This document shows, piece after piece, positions 1 to 13,435 of a stretch of DNA of 64,000 nt (its first letter is position 1; each line of letters opens with the position of its first letter). The stretch is taken from NCBI GenBank assembly GCA_028023455.1, contig JAQFVV010012402.1, positions 16,432,935 to 16,496,934 of the forward strand, read 5' to 3'. Both the position numbers and the translations under genes were made by a program. The DNA is from Epiperipatus broadwayi. Lineage: Eukaryota > Onychophora > Udeonychophora > Euonychophora > Peripatidae. A model generated the notes under the pieces. That model saw only the letters and a program-made list of their open reading frames with translations. It ran no database searches and was not told the DNA's origin.

Positions 1-1490
1 AGACAAGCCCTTCTGCTATGAATAAAGCTTCAAAATATCATTAAATAAGCTTAGAATGTTGAATTCTAAAGAATATTTATCATAATAGGGAAAATGATAA
101 TATGCATATGATTAAAATAATTAAGATGTATCTCTTCAATATTTTTACAGCATCTTTATGGGAAGTATTTTGTGAATAAAAATGAAAGATTACTTAAGTC
201 TGACTTTTATAACAAAAGGAAAAAATGATGTATAATAATGAATCAGAAATTAATACTTTTAATAATTCTTAACATGAGTTTGCGCTGAAAAAATAATCGG
301 AGATCTAAGATAAGATTAAATGTAGTCATATATAATATTTTAAATACGTCAATACTTATCTATAAGTAGAGGATATTAAAACAAAATTTTTAAGAATCAT
401 TTCAAGTAATATGATTTTTATTTATTTTATAATAGCTGAAACTTAAATGTTTTAATCGCCTAAAGTATTTATTTAAAAATGTTTGCGGTATGTACTTACT
501 TTCGACCAACGTGTTATGTGGAACTACCAAACTATTAATATTTATATTTTACTTTATTCAATAATATCCGTGATTTCAGGTAAGCATCTAAATAAAAGTC
601 GAATGTAGAATGGGAGAACATTTTCTTTAAATTTCCAATCAGTTTTCATCTCATTTATATACATAAGATGAAAAAAAAAACGAATTAGATTTAATTATAA
701 TAATTTATTTAACTTCTGTGTAATACTTTTTTATTAATCTGTCGGCAAAAAAAAAAAGTCTATACATATTTAACTAAAGTATGTACTTTAGTTTATGCTA
801 TAGTTTCAAGTATTTAAAAAGCTAGAATAAATTGTGAATGACCAGTTTCCACTAAAGATTATTGTTTGATCATATTATTTTATAAACTAGTTAGATCAAC
901 GTTGCCTTCAGAGAGAAATCATACCAAATTTTATATATGTATGTGTATAAATTAATTAAATTACATTTTATAAACAAAATTCTTAAACTATGTGTATATA
1001 AGGTAATAATAATGTAGATAGTGACAATTCTTATATGGTTTAAACAATTTTAAAGTTATTAAAGCATTTACATTGTAACAATTCTAATCTATGTTATTTT
1101 ATTGAAATTTGCTGATTTTAATTCATTTGAACTCAAACCTTTGATAAAGATGATAATAAACTTTTTAAAAAAATGAATATTGAATAAACTGTAAATATTT
1201 ATCTCACATGTATGATAAAATAATGATATTTAATCAGTAGTATGTGTTTATGCGGTCGTACCAATTGTTAAATTTCATAAATTCGTCTATGCTCTTAGCA
1301 TTCTCCCCCATCAAGTAAACACCAATTTCTAACTTTTTCAGACAACTTATAATCTGTTGTTTCGTTTTTTTTTTCAGAATGCTCAAAGACATATTTTTTA
1401 TATGATGATGAAATCCCTTGACCTCAATGATAAACGTCTTCTTCCTCTTTTGCTAATTATTTTAAATAAGTTAAATTTGTGTTTATATTT
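1..1490. other. AT-rich non-coding DNA, nothing recognised
   Basis: I see no convincing exon, RNA gene or repeat family here. The short open frames around 1357-1590 are AT-rich chance frames. This may be 5' flank or an upstream intron of the SEA/EGF gene. Confidence 0.6.
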
Positions 1491-1577
1491 TGTTGTGTTT
1501 AGTCCGGAATACTCATATAAACACAAACGAATATACGTATTTATTAATAATATATAGATATAAACATACACTCGAAC

Positions 1578-2716
1578 GTCATATCTCACTTTAAATGGAC
1601 TAGCTCAGATTTCTTTCTTATCACGATCGGAATGAGCAGTCATTGCTGCTAACCAAATAGATCTACATAAAGATAATGCATAGCCAGTAGTAAGAACAGA
1701 CCAATAGGCAATGATGCTGACTGAATCCTAATGTTTCCATTATGGTTGGGGATCTGGCAATAAATAGTCAGCCTTTTTTAAGGTAAAACAGAGAATGATT
1801 GTCAAACCTGAGAGATGGTATGCCTTCTCCAGAGATTGACTGTTAAAACAAAATAACAGTAGCCTAATTCAACTAAACAGTTGAGAAAAACTTCTGCTAA
1901 CCTGAACAGCAGTGATTGTTTTCCTGTCAATAGATATTTAAGCTTAAGGTTAAATGCAGTGAGACAAGTTCACAATTTAGGACTGGATGCTGCCAGAACT
2001 AAAGCTGACTTGAAGCAATCTGTAAAGATATCCACAAGAGTTGCCATACTTACATATGAGGCAGGCTGATAAATACAGCTGTAAGTGGGTAGAGAAAGCT
2101 ATAAGGGCACATACAGTCTCTTCTTTAAAGGAGTGCAGCTACTAGTGCTGATGTGAACTGTTGAAGAAGGGGCTACATATGCCCTTATAGCTTCCTCTAC
2201 CCACTTACAACTATACTTGACAGCCTGCCTCATGAGTAGTTGCAGAACTCTTCTGACTGTCTTTATTGTTTGCCATGAATCATCTTTGGTTCTGACAACT
2301 TCCAGTCCTAAATGTGGACTTGCCTCACTGTGTTTACCATTAGATTAAATATCTATCAACTGGAGAATGATCACTGTTGTTCTGGTTAGCAGGAGTTTCC
2401 TTTGACTGTATAGGAGAACTAAGCTATTGTTATTTAGATTTAACAATCATTCTCTGGAAAACGCATATCAATTTCAGGTTTGACAGCTGTTCTCTGCTTT
2501 ACCTTTAAAAATGCTGACTATTTTCTGTCAGATGCCCAAGCTTTATGAAAACATTCAGATTCAGTGAGTATTATTGCCTATTGGTGTGTTTTTGCTATCG
2601 CCTATGCACTATCTTTATGTATATGCATTGGTTAGTGGCAATGAATGCTCTATTTGATCGCAATAAGAAAGGAATTTGGACTAGACCAATATTTGAAGGC
2701 AAGGTGAGATATGACA
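1578..2716. repeat. Inverted pair of LTR segments (foldback)
   Basis: 1578-2115 reads as an LTR 5' part on the + strand. 2160-2716 reads as the same part on the minus strand. They are separated by a spacer of about 45 bp. The arms (about 540-555 bp) are clearly homologous but diverged. A separate 85-bp piece of LTR 3' end in minus orientation follows at 1491-1577. The arrangement looks like an inverted LTR fragment placed inside the 3' LTR of the minus-strand element. Confidence 0.75.
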
Positions 2717-2729
2717 TTCCCTCCTCTGG
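2717..2729 (-). promoter_or_regulatory. Polypurine tract next to 3' LTR
   Basis: Minus strand CCAGAGGAGGGAA directly precedes the LTR start TGTCAT. This is the normal site for plus-strand priming in LTR retrotransposons. Confidence 0.7.
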
Positions 2730-2989
2730 CTAAAATTAGCCCTGGGGAATGTATTCATGCAGGGATGTTGGAAAACATCTTTTTTGCTTTGTTGCTTCTT
2801 GTGGCTTGGTGATGTTCTCAGTAGGTTCACTGTTGTCATTGATTGAAGTTCTTGGAACTCGAAGGTCCATTACACAGCTGGATGATGACTTATCACTGGT
2901 AGATTGCAAATTTTATTTGATGAGGTTTTGCTGAAGACTGGTTTGGAGCTGTAGATTCATATACCTGGTTGATGTCACATCAACTTTTT

Positions 2990-3180
2990 TTATCTGGGAG
3001 GCTTTGCTGGTAGCTGGTCATAAAACTGTAGATTCATTTAACCTAAGTTGGTTCTTGTGACAATTATGTTGTTGACCATCAGCAGTTTTAATTTCTACTG
3101 TTTGAAGCTCTTTAAGCCCAATCACCACTTCTGGGATCCATTTGGTAATGTTCTTGAACTTGTGGCATAGGACATGAGTA
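2990..3180 (-). pseudogene. Integrase C-terminal remnant of gypsy pol
   Basis: The minus-strand translation contains KNITKWIPEVVIGLKEL and, shortly after, HNCHKNQLRLNE. This is the pattern (W.PG.V....GP...V....G....H.NQLR) at the end of gypsy integrases. It lies between the protease remnant and the polypurine tract, as expected for the end of pol. The catalytic DDE core is absent. Confidence 0.65.
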
Positions 3181-3329
3181 CCTATCCATTTTTTTTTGCA
3201 CTTTTAGTTTTGTGAACTATTTTAAAGTTTAAATTCAGATTATTAATTACTTCTCAGTAAACCCTTTTTAATTATTTATAGTTGTGAGCTGCTTCACTTT
3301 TGTCACTGCAAACCCCAAATGACTGAACC

Positions 3330-3600
3330 AGTCATGTCCTAATAAATTGCTATATTCACCTGATGCTACAATAAGCAGTAGATATATAGTCTTATTAGGC
3401 ATCATAACATTGACTTTTGTCTATCCCAGAAGTCTTATTTAATTGCCCTGGTAATCAGTTAATAATTTGCTGCTAGGATGCAGCTGAAATTTATTACTCT
3501 TTTTAATGATATACCAGACCTTGCTTGACACTATAAATACTGATGACCCTGTGTCCAGTTCCATTGTGACTGGCACATAATAATAACTCTGTATTTGTAA
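3330..3600 (-). pseudogene. Retrotransposon aspartic protease remnant
   Basis: The minus-strand translation shows VTMELDTGSSVFIVSS with the catalytic DTG triad encoded at 3547-3555. About 80 residues later comes a hydrophobic segment and NLLGHDWF, matching the flap-to-LLG pattern of retropepsins. At least one stop lies between. The product would have cleaved the Gag-Pol polyprotein. The usual next domain, reverse transcriptase, does not follow; sequence moves directly to an integrase C-terminal remnant, so an internal deletion is inferred. Confidence 0.8.
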
Positions 3601-4440
3601 AGAGAGTCACTATCTCAGTTGTTTATGCAGACAATTTGTTTGTTTGTTTTTTGAATTTAAATTGCCTTTTTCCTTTTTGAAATGAATTCATCTTTGTCAT
3701 TAGCTACTTGTTTCATTTTAAAACAAGCAGTTCTTGTGTGACTAACACACTTGCAATATGTACACCCTATAGTACTGTGGACATTTTGTCTAAACATGTA
3801 TCAATTCATTACATCTGTAATAATGCTTTCTATTCATTATTGTTTATTTATTTGAGCTATCAACTGGGTGCTTGATTGACCCAGTGTTCTCTACTCAATA
3901 CTTTGAATGTTATAATTTATTTTTTACAAGGGTATTGTTTAACTAGCTGCTGATTCTGCTAGTGTTGTTTGAGAAAAAGTTGATTCAAAGTTTATGTCTG
4001 CATCCATTAGTAGTGTGACTCTAAGATTATGATTGTTTGTTCCACAGATAAACAATATTGAAAAGCTTCATTAAGGAAGTCTTTAAAAATTGCATTTTAA
4101 TGCTAATGACTGAATTCTAACAGTAAATCTCTAGCTTTTTCTCTTTCCTCTTGGACTCAAAGATTGAAATAGCTCTCAGTATTATCATTAGAGGTGTAGG
4201 AGTAAAAACGTTGGTTAATAGAGATAATGCCTTGTCAAAATCTAGGTTAGCTGGTATCTCCGACTTTGTGATTTAAGAACTTTGTAAGTCTGGTGTCCGA
4301 TTAGTGACATAAGCATGGCTAATTTCAATGCCGGACTTTTAATTTGTCTGTAAATGAAAGATTACTCAGTCTTTATGGTTTGTCCAATTCTCTGGGTAGG
4401 CTGGAATGAAAGTTTCAATTGACAAAATATTAGCCATTAT
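3600..4440 (-). pseudogene. gag remnant with two CCHC zinc knuckles
   Basis: On the minus strand a methionine near 4436 starts MANILSIETFIPAYPENWT, typical of the beginning of a gypsy gag. It is followed by a stop-ridden capsid-like stretch. Near 3830-3720 are two zinc knuckles of CX2CX4HX4C type. In the first, the first cysteine has become tyrosine (YYRCNELIH...TKC) and a stop lies inside. The second is intact (CTYCKCVSHTRTAC) but in another frame. Such knuckles bind the genomic RNA during packaging. The gene is a pseudogene through several stops and frameshifts. Confidence 0.7.
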
Positions 4441-4781
4441 GTTATTTTTCTCCTCTATATATCGTTTGAGAGAAACAATTTCTTTTAATTTATGTGAGTC
4501 ACCACTGAGTGCGATCTTTTAAGGTTTATTTGATGAGTTACTGTTTGCATAACTGTCAATTTCTGATAAAAACAAAATCTATCAACCCACTGGGGGGTTC
4601 ACTAAAGTAACCACTCTTGATTGATTTTACAAAATTTTATTGACATGCCACTAATGTTTGTAATCAATTTTTCAGAAAGATGACAAAATCTAATGATCTG
4701 TAGGGGCAAGATTTTGTTGTTTGAATCTTATTTTTTCAGCCATGGGGGAAATCATTTTATTTTGTTGAACTGTGCCAAATC

Positions 4782-5521
4782 TGTTGTGTTTAATCTGGAT
4801 TACCCATATAAGCACAAACGAGTATTCATGCATTTTAATAATATATATATATTAGTAATATATATAGATACAAACATATAATCAATTTCTAATATATTTA
4901 TAATATTTGCAGATTTAAGTAATGCTGTCTAGAAGTAATGCTGTCTAGAAGGATACAGATACTAGTTTACTATCAAAGAAGAGACATGCATTTATAGCTT
5001 TCTCTATCCATTTCCAATAGTACTTGACAGTCTGCCTCTTGAATAGGTATGGTGACTATTCTGAATATTTTTACTATTCCAAATATCTTTACAGCTTGTC
5101 TCAAATTAGCTTTGGTTCTGGCAGCTTCCAGTCCTAAATGAGTACTTGCCTCACTGCATTAACTGTTAGCTTAAATATCTATACTCTGAAGAATTTATCA
5201 TTACTGTTCAGGTTAGCAGGAGTTTTCTTTGACAATATTGGAAACCAGGCTACTGTTATTCAGGTTTAATAGTCATTCTTTAGAGAACACATATTCTTTT
5301 TCAGGTTTGACAGTCATTCTCTGCTTTATCTTCAAAAAGACTGACTTTATTGCTGGATCCCCAAGCTTAATGGCAACATTCAGATTTAGTGAGCATCATT
5401 GCCTATTGGCCTGTCCTTATTAGCGGCTATGCATTAATGTAAATACATTGGTTGGCCACAATGAATGCTCAATCCAATCATGATAATAAAGGAATCTGGA
5501 CTAGTTCATTATTTGATTAAA
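4782..5521 (-). repeat. 5' LTR of the gypsy element
   Basis: About 740 bp, similar to 2160-2716 in the same orientation and to the solo LTR at 38089. The outer end (5521) is truncated: the homologous first bases TGTCATATCTCACCTTGCC are absent. The inner end TGTTGTGTTT (plus strand) matches 1491-1500. Confidence 0.8.
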
Positions 5522-7713
5522 AGTTTTTAAGATCAATATTTAGACAAATTACCGGTAATGAAAATCTTACAAACACTGTATCTTACAAATCCGCAAAAGA
5601 AAGCTAGGAATGATGGTGTAGAATGAATAAATATTAACTCCAACTTCAAACATCCTCTGAAACTGTTTTATAATCAAAACAACACCAACAATTATTACTT
5701 TTGTACCAACCATGATTAAAACAAAACAAAATGAGTAGCATGCTATTCTAAATGAAAAAGCTATTTGATAATTTAAAAAATTAATTAAGGTGTAAGAAAA
5801 TAGCTATTAATAAATCAAATATTCAAATTTGTTAATATTTGCACTAGTGCTTTTAATTTTTAATGACGTACATTAGTAACATTAGTAAACTATTATGGAT
5901 TTATATTACTTTCCGGTTATTAAACGTTTTTGAATATCACCTTTATATAATAGATATATAAAGAAATATATATAATGTGAAACAATATATTAGAATGCCT
6001 TGAAATTATCCTAATCAGATATTTCACAAAACTATTCATCAACTTCGTTTGGTTTTTTTTTTACAGATGTTCTTTCATGTATTTCTCAATCCTATGTCAG
6101 AAGAGAAATTGCCTCACTGCCAATAATTCGGGATATAATTTAACCATCTAAGAGTCATCTCAAATAAACATCCCCTTTTAAATGTTCAATCAAGAATCGA
6201 TTAATTATGGAATAAAAACAAAATTCTTATGAGGTTCCAAACAAATTTCTTTTTCCAACAATAAAGCTAGCTGGATTTGATCTTCCTCTGTTCACAATTT
6301 GAATTTCATCAACAGATTCAGGATAATACTTGGCATTATACTTATCTGCTTCATGAATGAAATCTAGCAGGCCTTGATCTATATAGATAAGGACAAAAAC
6401 AAACCATGGACCAAATAGACTTACTCAAACTTCTAGTAAGTCTATCTTCTACTTGGAAAAATAATCGTACATTAAACAAATAAATACTTTTTTCCCCATA
6501 TGTCATAGCATCCGCCGGAGGCGAACCAGCAACAACCATCTGCAACTAACTACTTGCTTGCAAGATGGCTGTGCTGACTCTCAGCTAACAATGCTTCACA
6601 CTTTTGGCAACAAATTTCTACAATTCTACCAGTAATAAATTTATATTCTCAGCTAAATTTTAGAGTGAAGCCATAACTTTTAATGAGACATATATATATT
6701 TGTGTGTGTGCACTATATATATATATATTTGTATGTGTGTATGCGCGTGCGTGTAAGACAACTAAAGACTAAGGAGGTACAGAAGTAGCATATATACATA
6801 TATACTCAATATAGATATTTTTTTAAAAAAATTACAAATCAAAACAACAATTCTGAGAGTGAAATTTTACAACTGATCTCTTTTTTTGTTTTTCTCGTAA
6901 TTATTTTTTCAGATTTCTAAACATATATTTTTATGTTTTTTTAAATTGATGAGGTTAAATATTTATATTTTTGCTCAGAAATCTGTAGTCTGGCATTCAG
7001 TAAATACTTTTTTTTGGGGGGGATTTTTTTATTTCTCTCTCTCTTTTTTTTTTTTTAGTGTGTGTGTGGGGGTATTTAACTGCTTATTAACTAGAGTATA
7101 AGAAAAAGTAGGAAAAAAGTTGATTTATGAATCTAAAAGAAAATAGCTGTTAAGTATTTGACAAATTAGAGATAAAGCCCTGAAAAAGATGATTTGATTT
7201 GATGACTGATATTTTAGCAAGATAAGTTTAGTCAATCTCACAATTCTAAAGGATTTAAAATCAATTGGAATATATTGATCTGAAAACCTTTTTTTGTGAT
7301 ATATATTCATATTCATTGCAATTTAAGTTGTTTTCCAATGAGGCAAATTATTTTTTAGCTTTTCTTTTGTTATATATTTATAAATTAATATGTAAACCAA
7401 TTTAATATTTATATGAGCCATATATATATATATATTACAACATTAGTCTTTTTAGAATATTGGCTATATTAAATCCATTAATAGATTGGAAAGAGACGAT
7501 AATATCTTGTTCTACTATTATTTTAACTCAATGCATTCATTAATAAATTCATGGCTTTAATTTTTGGAATAATTGTTATCAATTAACAAAATTTATATAT
7601 ATATATATATATATCTTAAATAAATTAAATTAAAAGTTTATAATGATTAATTATTTCTAATTGTAGTAATTAATTTTTATAATTAACAACACATATATTT
7701 TTTTTCTTTTAAG
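5522..7713. other. AT-rich DNA upstream of the first recognised exon
   Basis: Apart from the SINE at 6488-6596 and short TG/TA microsatellites (6690-6760, 7075, 7420, 7595) I see nothing defined. A polypyrimidine tract plus AG at 6046-6066 opens onto a short frame resembling the start of exon 1, but a stop follows with no donor. Confidence 0.5.
6488..6596 (-). mobile_element. tRNA-derived SINE, subfamily B
   Basis: Reading on the minus strand: AGCATTG...GAGAGTCAGC, a GCAAGCAAGTAGTT segment, a degenerate B box, GATGCTATGACATATGG and an A-rich tail. It shares its whole length with the copies at 18732 and 27925. The B box (GGTTCGCCTCC) is decayed. Confidence 0.75.
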
Positions 7714-8181
7714 ATGTACTGTGTTTAAATGAAATGGCTTTAATGGAAAAATTAGAGAGCGAACAATTCTTGCCTTTTAAAACTCAATTACTAAGTAATG
7801 ATGAGAAAAGTATAGAATACAAAAGATTTTTTAATGAAATACGTAATAAAATATCATCAGAGTTTGATGACGAAGGAGGCAGTGGAGAAGTAGAATATAC
7901 AGAGGCAACAAAAACATCAACGCTTTCTAGGACGACATCCCAACCACCTACCTCAATATCTCTTACGTCAGTATCTCATTCATCTACTGCTACAGCATTT
8001 ACAACAGCAGTAACTACAACAGCACCTGTTCTGGGAGGATACTTTTGTAATCCCAATAATGACAATGAAAAATGTGAAGAAAAATATAATGAACGTTGCA
8101 TTAAAAGGTTAGGTATATATTACTGTGGATGTTTAAGAGGATTTTCTAGAAGGGCAGATTTATCATCTAGAATGTGCTATG
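7714..8181 (+). CDS. SEA/EGF membrane mucin-like protein, exon 1 of those seen
   Basis: First recognised exon of a nine-exon gene ending at 54691. The acceptor is a T-rich tract ending TTTTAAG; the donor is G|GTAAGTC. It starts with the last two bases of a codon and ends in phase 1. The first 50 or so residues are hydrophilic and include FKTQLLSNDEKSIEYKRFF, which looks like the start of a SEA-type fold but is not completed. Codons 62-104 are rich in Ser, Thr and Pro, a likely O-glycosylated stretch. Codons 109-155 are an EGF-like module with six cysteines (codons 111, 120, 128, 137, 139, 154) and the C-x-C...GF signature. No start codon or signal peptide is assigned; they must lie further 5'. 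The whole gene resembles membrane mucins of MUC12/17 type or IMPG proteins; no orthologue is claimed. Confidence 0.85.
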
Positions 8182-8425
8182 GTAAGTCAATTCAATATAT
8201 TGTTAAAGTAATTTGAACTCATTATTTTAAGTATGTTAGAAATTAATTAATCAATATTGATTAGCTATTTAATATATAAATTATTAGTTCAGAAATGGCT
8301 TGATTTTCTATACAAAATCTTAGGATGCAGGCAAGAGGGGAATCTATTTAAGAATTTACTTGTGTTAGCTTAGCAACTACGTATTTCTGTGACAAGATTG
8401 TATGCATTATTTAGAAATGCCAATT

Positions 8426-8437
8426 TGAAATGTCTTC

Positions 8438-8485
<48 letters not shown>

Positions 8486-8497
8486 GAAGACATTTCA
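8426..8497. repeat. Perfect hairpin with (TA)n loop
   Basis: TGAAATGTCTTCATTTCA (8426-8443) is exactly reverse-complemented at 8480-8497. The sequence between is pure TA repeat and also self-complementary, so the whole 72 bp can extrude as a cruciform. Confidence 0.9.
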
Positions 8498-11400
8498 TAT
8501 ATATATATTGTATATAATATTTTATATTAAAAATATCATGTCCATTTTAATTAAACTACTTCTTTCCTTATTTGCATTGATTTTTATACATAAAAATAAA
8601 ATACCATATACTCCTTAAATGATACTTTATAATGCAATTTAAAATAAAATAGTGATTAAACAAATTTAAGTTCTAATCAATTTTTTTCCAAATAGCCAGC
8701 ATATTTTAGCTCGATATATATTGTAACCCACTGAAAGAGCTAAAAACAATGTTATTGTATAAGCTAAGCTCAGTGGGTTTCAAATATGCCATATGTCACA
8801 ATAACAAGAGAAAAGAGGTAAATAATTAGAATAATTAAGGTAAAAAACAACATTAATGATTTAAGAAGAGAGAATTCCCATACTTTTATAAAAGTAAAGA
8901 CTCTTAATATTGGAAGCACATGTCATTAAAGGTTACACTAAAATTCTTCACTTCACAACATCTACCACATTTTTATAAATCTTTTAAGCATCTTATTGCC
9001 ATGATCAGAGGAAACATTTGATTTATAAAATATAATCATGTTTTCTTAAATATTTGCCACAACAATACCTTATTTGAAACAGTTTCTTCTTTAGCAATAA
9101 TAATTTCTTTAATAAGATGGTTTATAAATAAATTGGGTATCTCAGAATAAATATGATTAAATTTAATTATAATAAAAATAATTCTAGTGTCAATAACAGT
9201 GAGACATACTCTTATTCCTAAGATTATGTCTCCCACAATTATGATAGTAATAACAAAATTAATATTCTAAATAACATGATGAACTCTTAATTTAGAATAA
9301 AAATGGATAAGGAATTTTATGGCCATCTAAATATCACATTTATAAACCTACCTTAAACCCTTCTGAACTTAAATGAAGTAATTTCATGATATGAACTTAT
9401 TATGAAATAATAACATAACCTTATGGAAAAATAATTTAAATCAATGTAGTGATCTTTAAGAAACAAACAAAATTAACTAAACTGATTTTGAATGATGAGT
9501 TTACAATTATGATTCTTTATTCAACAAAATCATCTCTTTCTTAGAGATAATTCTAATATCATAGATGCAATTTTAATAAAGTGACTGTTATGTCAAAATT
9601 TTAATACCCATGTCCTCGTAATGCTTAAAGATTTAAAGTCATTTATAATACTCTTATTGTTTTTTTAATTAGATTTTTGAATAATGAGTAGGTGATGTGA
9701 AAAAATGACTACCAAAAAAAATTTAATTAACAATAAAACAATATTTACTTTCACATTAAACAAGAACAAAAAATAAATCTGATATATCTTCTAATATCAT
9801 TAAGCAAAAATCTCTACAGATAAGTTTTTTTTTACTATCAGAAAAATTATAACCTACAAGTTTATTATACAAAAATAAAAAATAAATAAATATTAATATG
9901 GTTTGGTCATAAAAGTTTTTATAAATTTGAATGTGACTAAATTCTCACACTTACATAACATGTATACTATTAGAACGTCCCTTATGAATATTTAATACAA
10001 TTTGAAATTATAAGCTTACCAATCCAGTGATGAGATGGCTATTAAAGAAGATATATATATTGTTATTATCTACTAAAATCCTAAGTACAAGCAAAGTATA
10101 ACTATATGATTACACATCCACAATATAACTTTCACTCAGACAAAATATGAGTGTAACAAAAGGAAAGGGTGACATTCCTCAATAGCTGATGAAAAACATT
10201 AATTGCCAGAATAAAGTCATGGTAATACATTACCCTGGGCCTTACACAAAATGCACTGCCAACAAAATAAATCCACATTTGGATGACAAAGTAAAGGCAA
10301 AGGAAAAATTTGATGGCATAAACTCACAAATAAATGCACCTACTTTTGAGGGCAATAAATAAATGAACTAAGACTTAATCTTTAATCATGAAGCAATGAG
10401 GATGAATCAACAGGGATGATAATAATAATAATAACAACTGGATTGCCTTAAACAAAGCACTACATACTTTAATATAATAAAGAGTAATGAAATATATTTG
10501 AAAATATCATAGCAACATCAAGAGAGTCTAAACTACAATCTTCAAAACTATACTGGCAGGATAAACATTCTTAAAAAATAAGAAAACTAAGCTACAATCT
10601 TTTAAATAAATACATTAACTAGCAGATGTATAAAGACAATAAATAAATAATTAATGCTAATTCTAGCTTAGTAAATTAGGCAGTAAAATAAGAAATAAAA
10701 ATATACATCTATTTATACATCATTCAACATAATTATACACCATCACTAAATAAATAATTCATAAGAAGGGGCACATAACATTTTCAAAATATATTATCAA
10801 ACAATAATATTCTAATAACTTTGACAGACCTGTTTATAAAAATAGAATACAAAATTATACCTAAATGATATGCAAATAAAAATAATGATATAAGCAAAAT
10901 CATAAATATTAAAACTTAAAATTAAACCATTTACCATTTATAAAGTAAAATAAAAGTCCTTCTGTTTCCAACCATGAAGCAGGATACAGTTAATAAAGCA
11001 AATAAAATTTCTATAGACAATAAAAATATCAAACACACAAGAATATAATACAATTAAGTAGTATAAATAATACTTCACAATTATAATTAAATAAAAATTA
11101 TTTCAAAATAATGCTCACAGAATGTAGATATTGACATTCATTTTAAGACATTTTCCATGCAATAAACAGTAACAATATTTATTTCTCACAGTAAAATAGT
11201 CTTTTATCTTTTTATCTTTGAAAGTATTTTATTAAATAATAATGATAATGATAAACAAGAGAAACAAATCTTAAAATATCATTTTAAATATTATTAGAGC
11301 AGTTTTCAGAACAATGATGATGATGAGAGAGAAATAGAGTGAGCAATGAGAATTTCATTATTAATGCAGAAAAATTCATATTAACAGTAATTTAAAAACC

Positions 11401-13435
11401 TCCTTTATTTATCTTAAATTTCCATATATAAGCATTAAAGAATATATTCATTTTATTCTTTCATAAATACTATATCTAAAGTATTCATTTATTATTAACA
11501 CTTGTAAAACATACAATATGAAAAATCTTTAAGTTACATTTTAATACTATAAATAATATTAGACTTTACTAAAAATAATAATAGTATTAAAATATTCATA
11601 TTTCCAATTATAATTTATAAATACTATATTGCAAGAAAACACATCCCTCTTCTCAATGTAAAGTAGACATAATAAGTTAAGATTTCTTTTTACACTACTA
11701 TTGAATGATAAGAAATGTTTTCTTATAATAACAGCATAAATAAATATTTGTCCATATAATATAATTTAACTAGGTCAAAGGTTTTCTTTATAAAATATAT
11801 ATAATTTTATAGGAGATATTTAAGCAATATTCTTATCATGTCAGGCAAATTATTATTATTAGGAATTTAAAGCTCTTCATTCAAAATGAATTAATCCAAA
11901 ATAATATTGTTTTAGAAAGAACTGTATCTTTAAGAAAAACATTATGAAGCAATGAAATAATTTTAAAGTCATTAATACTATAGAGAAATTTTAAAATATG
12001 TTCAAGTAAACTTGAATATCAAATAAATTTTAAATAAGAATGAAAATTAACAATAATTTTTACATAGTCAAAGTAACAACAAGCTGTATTTTAAAGTTCT
12101 ATAAAATGTGAAATTTAAATAGTATAAATTTAAACATCATATAATAATTAGTTAGTTTTTTCATAATGTGTACTGCAATGTAAATTGTGCACCAAGGTTT
12201 TTAATTTACAAGTTGTACCTAGATAAAGTTAGTTTTCTAGCAAACTATTACTTTTACTAAGAAAAATAAAATTATCAAAAAAAAATTATACCTATTAAAT
12301 TAAAATGATTAAATACTTCCAGTAACAATGAATAAATATGTGAATGCAACATACAGTGTATGCAAGTGTCAGTTTCTCTTACTTATAACCTAAGTCATGT
12401 GATTATTTTATGATTTCTAATATTGACATTTTAATTTCCAACCACTTTATTTCATTGGTTTGAATCCAATGTCTTACCAATTCTAAGGAGAATTTCTAAA
12501 AAATAATCTTATTATATATTCATTTTACTAAACAGACTAATTAATTATTACATTTCCTGTTAAAATAAATTATTTATAAAATCAAATATTATAGTTAAAA
12601 AATTAAATGCATTACAAAAATAAAAATTACATTATTCCAAATAAAAACATTATCCTATAATATTTATTTAACATATTCATTTTAATTTAAGTACTCAGAA
12701 CATTTAAAATTGTCTTTTAAAAAAAGATATTTAAAAAACATTTTAAACAAGGAAATGTTAAAAAAATTAATTACTTTATATTCATTTATCCAAATATTCA
12801 TGTATTCACTCTTTTAATTCCTATTTTAAAATTATAAATTTTATTATGACTGCTTTTAACTAACTAAATCTAAAATATTTAATTTTAAGATATTGTATTC
12901 ACAACTGAAATTAAATTAAAGCATTTTAACATTTAATACAAATATTAGCAAACCTAGATATAAGGATTTGAATTTGGTTTTTCAAGTTTAATACCAATAG
13001 TATATCTTTCATATTTTAATAGTTAAATTATGATTATTTTATCCTTATTGGCTTACAAACTACATTAACTAAGACTTTAAGTCCACAAATAATTAAAATT
13101 TAAGTACTTTAAAATTATAAAAAACCATTTATAGGACTAAAATATCATAACTAGGCTGCTAAAATCACTTTTCAACTATAAAATTACAAAATATTTATAT
13201 GCTGACTTATCATGTAAATAAACATAGTATCATTAAACAACAATGAATTTTATTCATTCTAAAAATTAAATTACTGAAAAATATTTTTTAGACATTAGTC
13301 TGAAATACAACTTGACATATAGTTTCAAGCAAAAGATAAAGGTTATAATATATATATATATAGAATCTAATAATTAAATATTCGTAAATACAGTAATCAA
13401 AAATTTTTGAAAAGTTAAAAAAAACATAATCATTA

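Larger units (their letters stand above)
1491..5521 (-). mobile_element. Decayed Ty3/gypsy LTR retrotransposon, internally deleted
   Basis: Read on the minus strand, the element runs from a 5' LTR (about 5521 to 4782) through gag-like, zinc-knuckle, aspartic protease and integrase C-terminal remnants to a polypurine tract (2717-2729) and a 3' LTR starting TGTCATATCTC at 2716. The LTR 3' end is AAACACAACA; homology between the two LTR copies stops exactly there (4782 and 1491). Reverse transcriptase, RNase H and the integrase core are missing, so the internal part is only about 2 kb. Many stops and frameshifts show it is dead. The 5' LTR lacks its first 15 or so bases, so target duplications cannot be checked. 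Its Mag-like character (two CCHC knuckles, protease style) is inferred, not proven. Confidence 0.85.

Noticed and set aside
6067-6150. Possible upstream exon after a good polypyrimidine tract (DVLSCISQSYVRR...)
   Set aside because: It runs into a stop with no GT donor in frame, and the resemblance to the start of exon 1 is limited to a few residues.
8430-8618. Open frame rich in Ile and Tyr
   Set aside because: Product of the (TA)n hairpin.
10140-10440. Region of slightly higher complexity with GAT/AAT repeats, possibly another RTE tail
   Set aside because: No translated block matches the other RTE copies on either strand.
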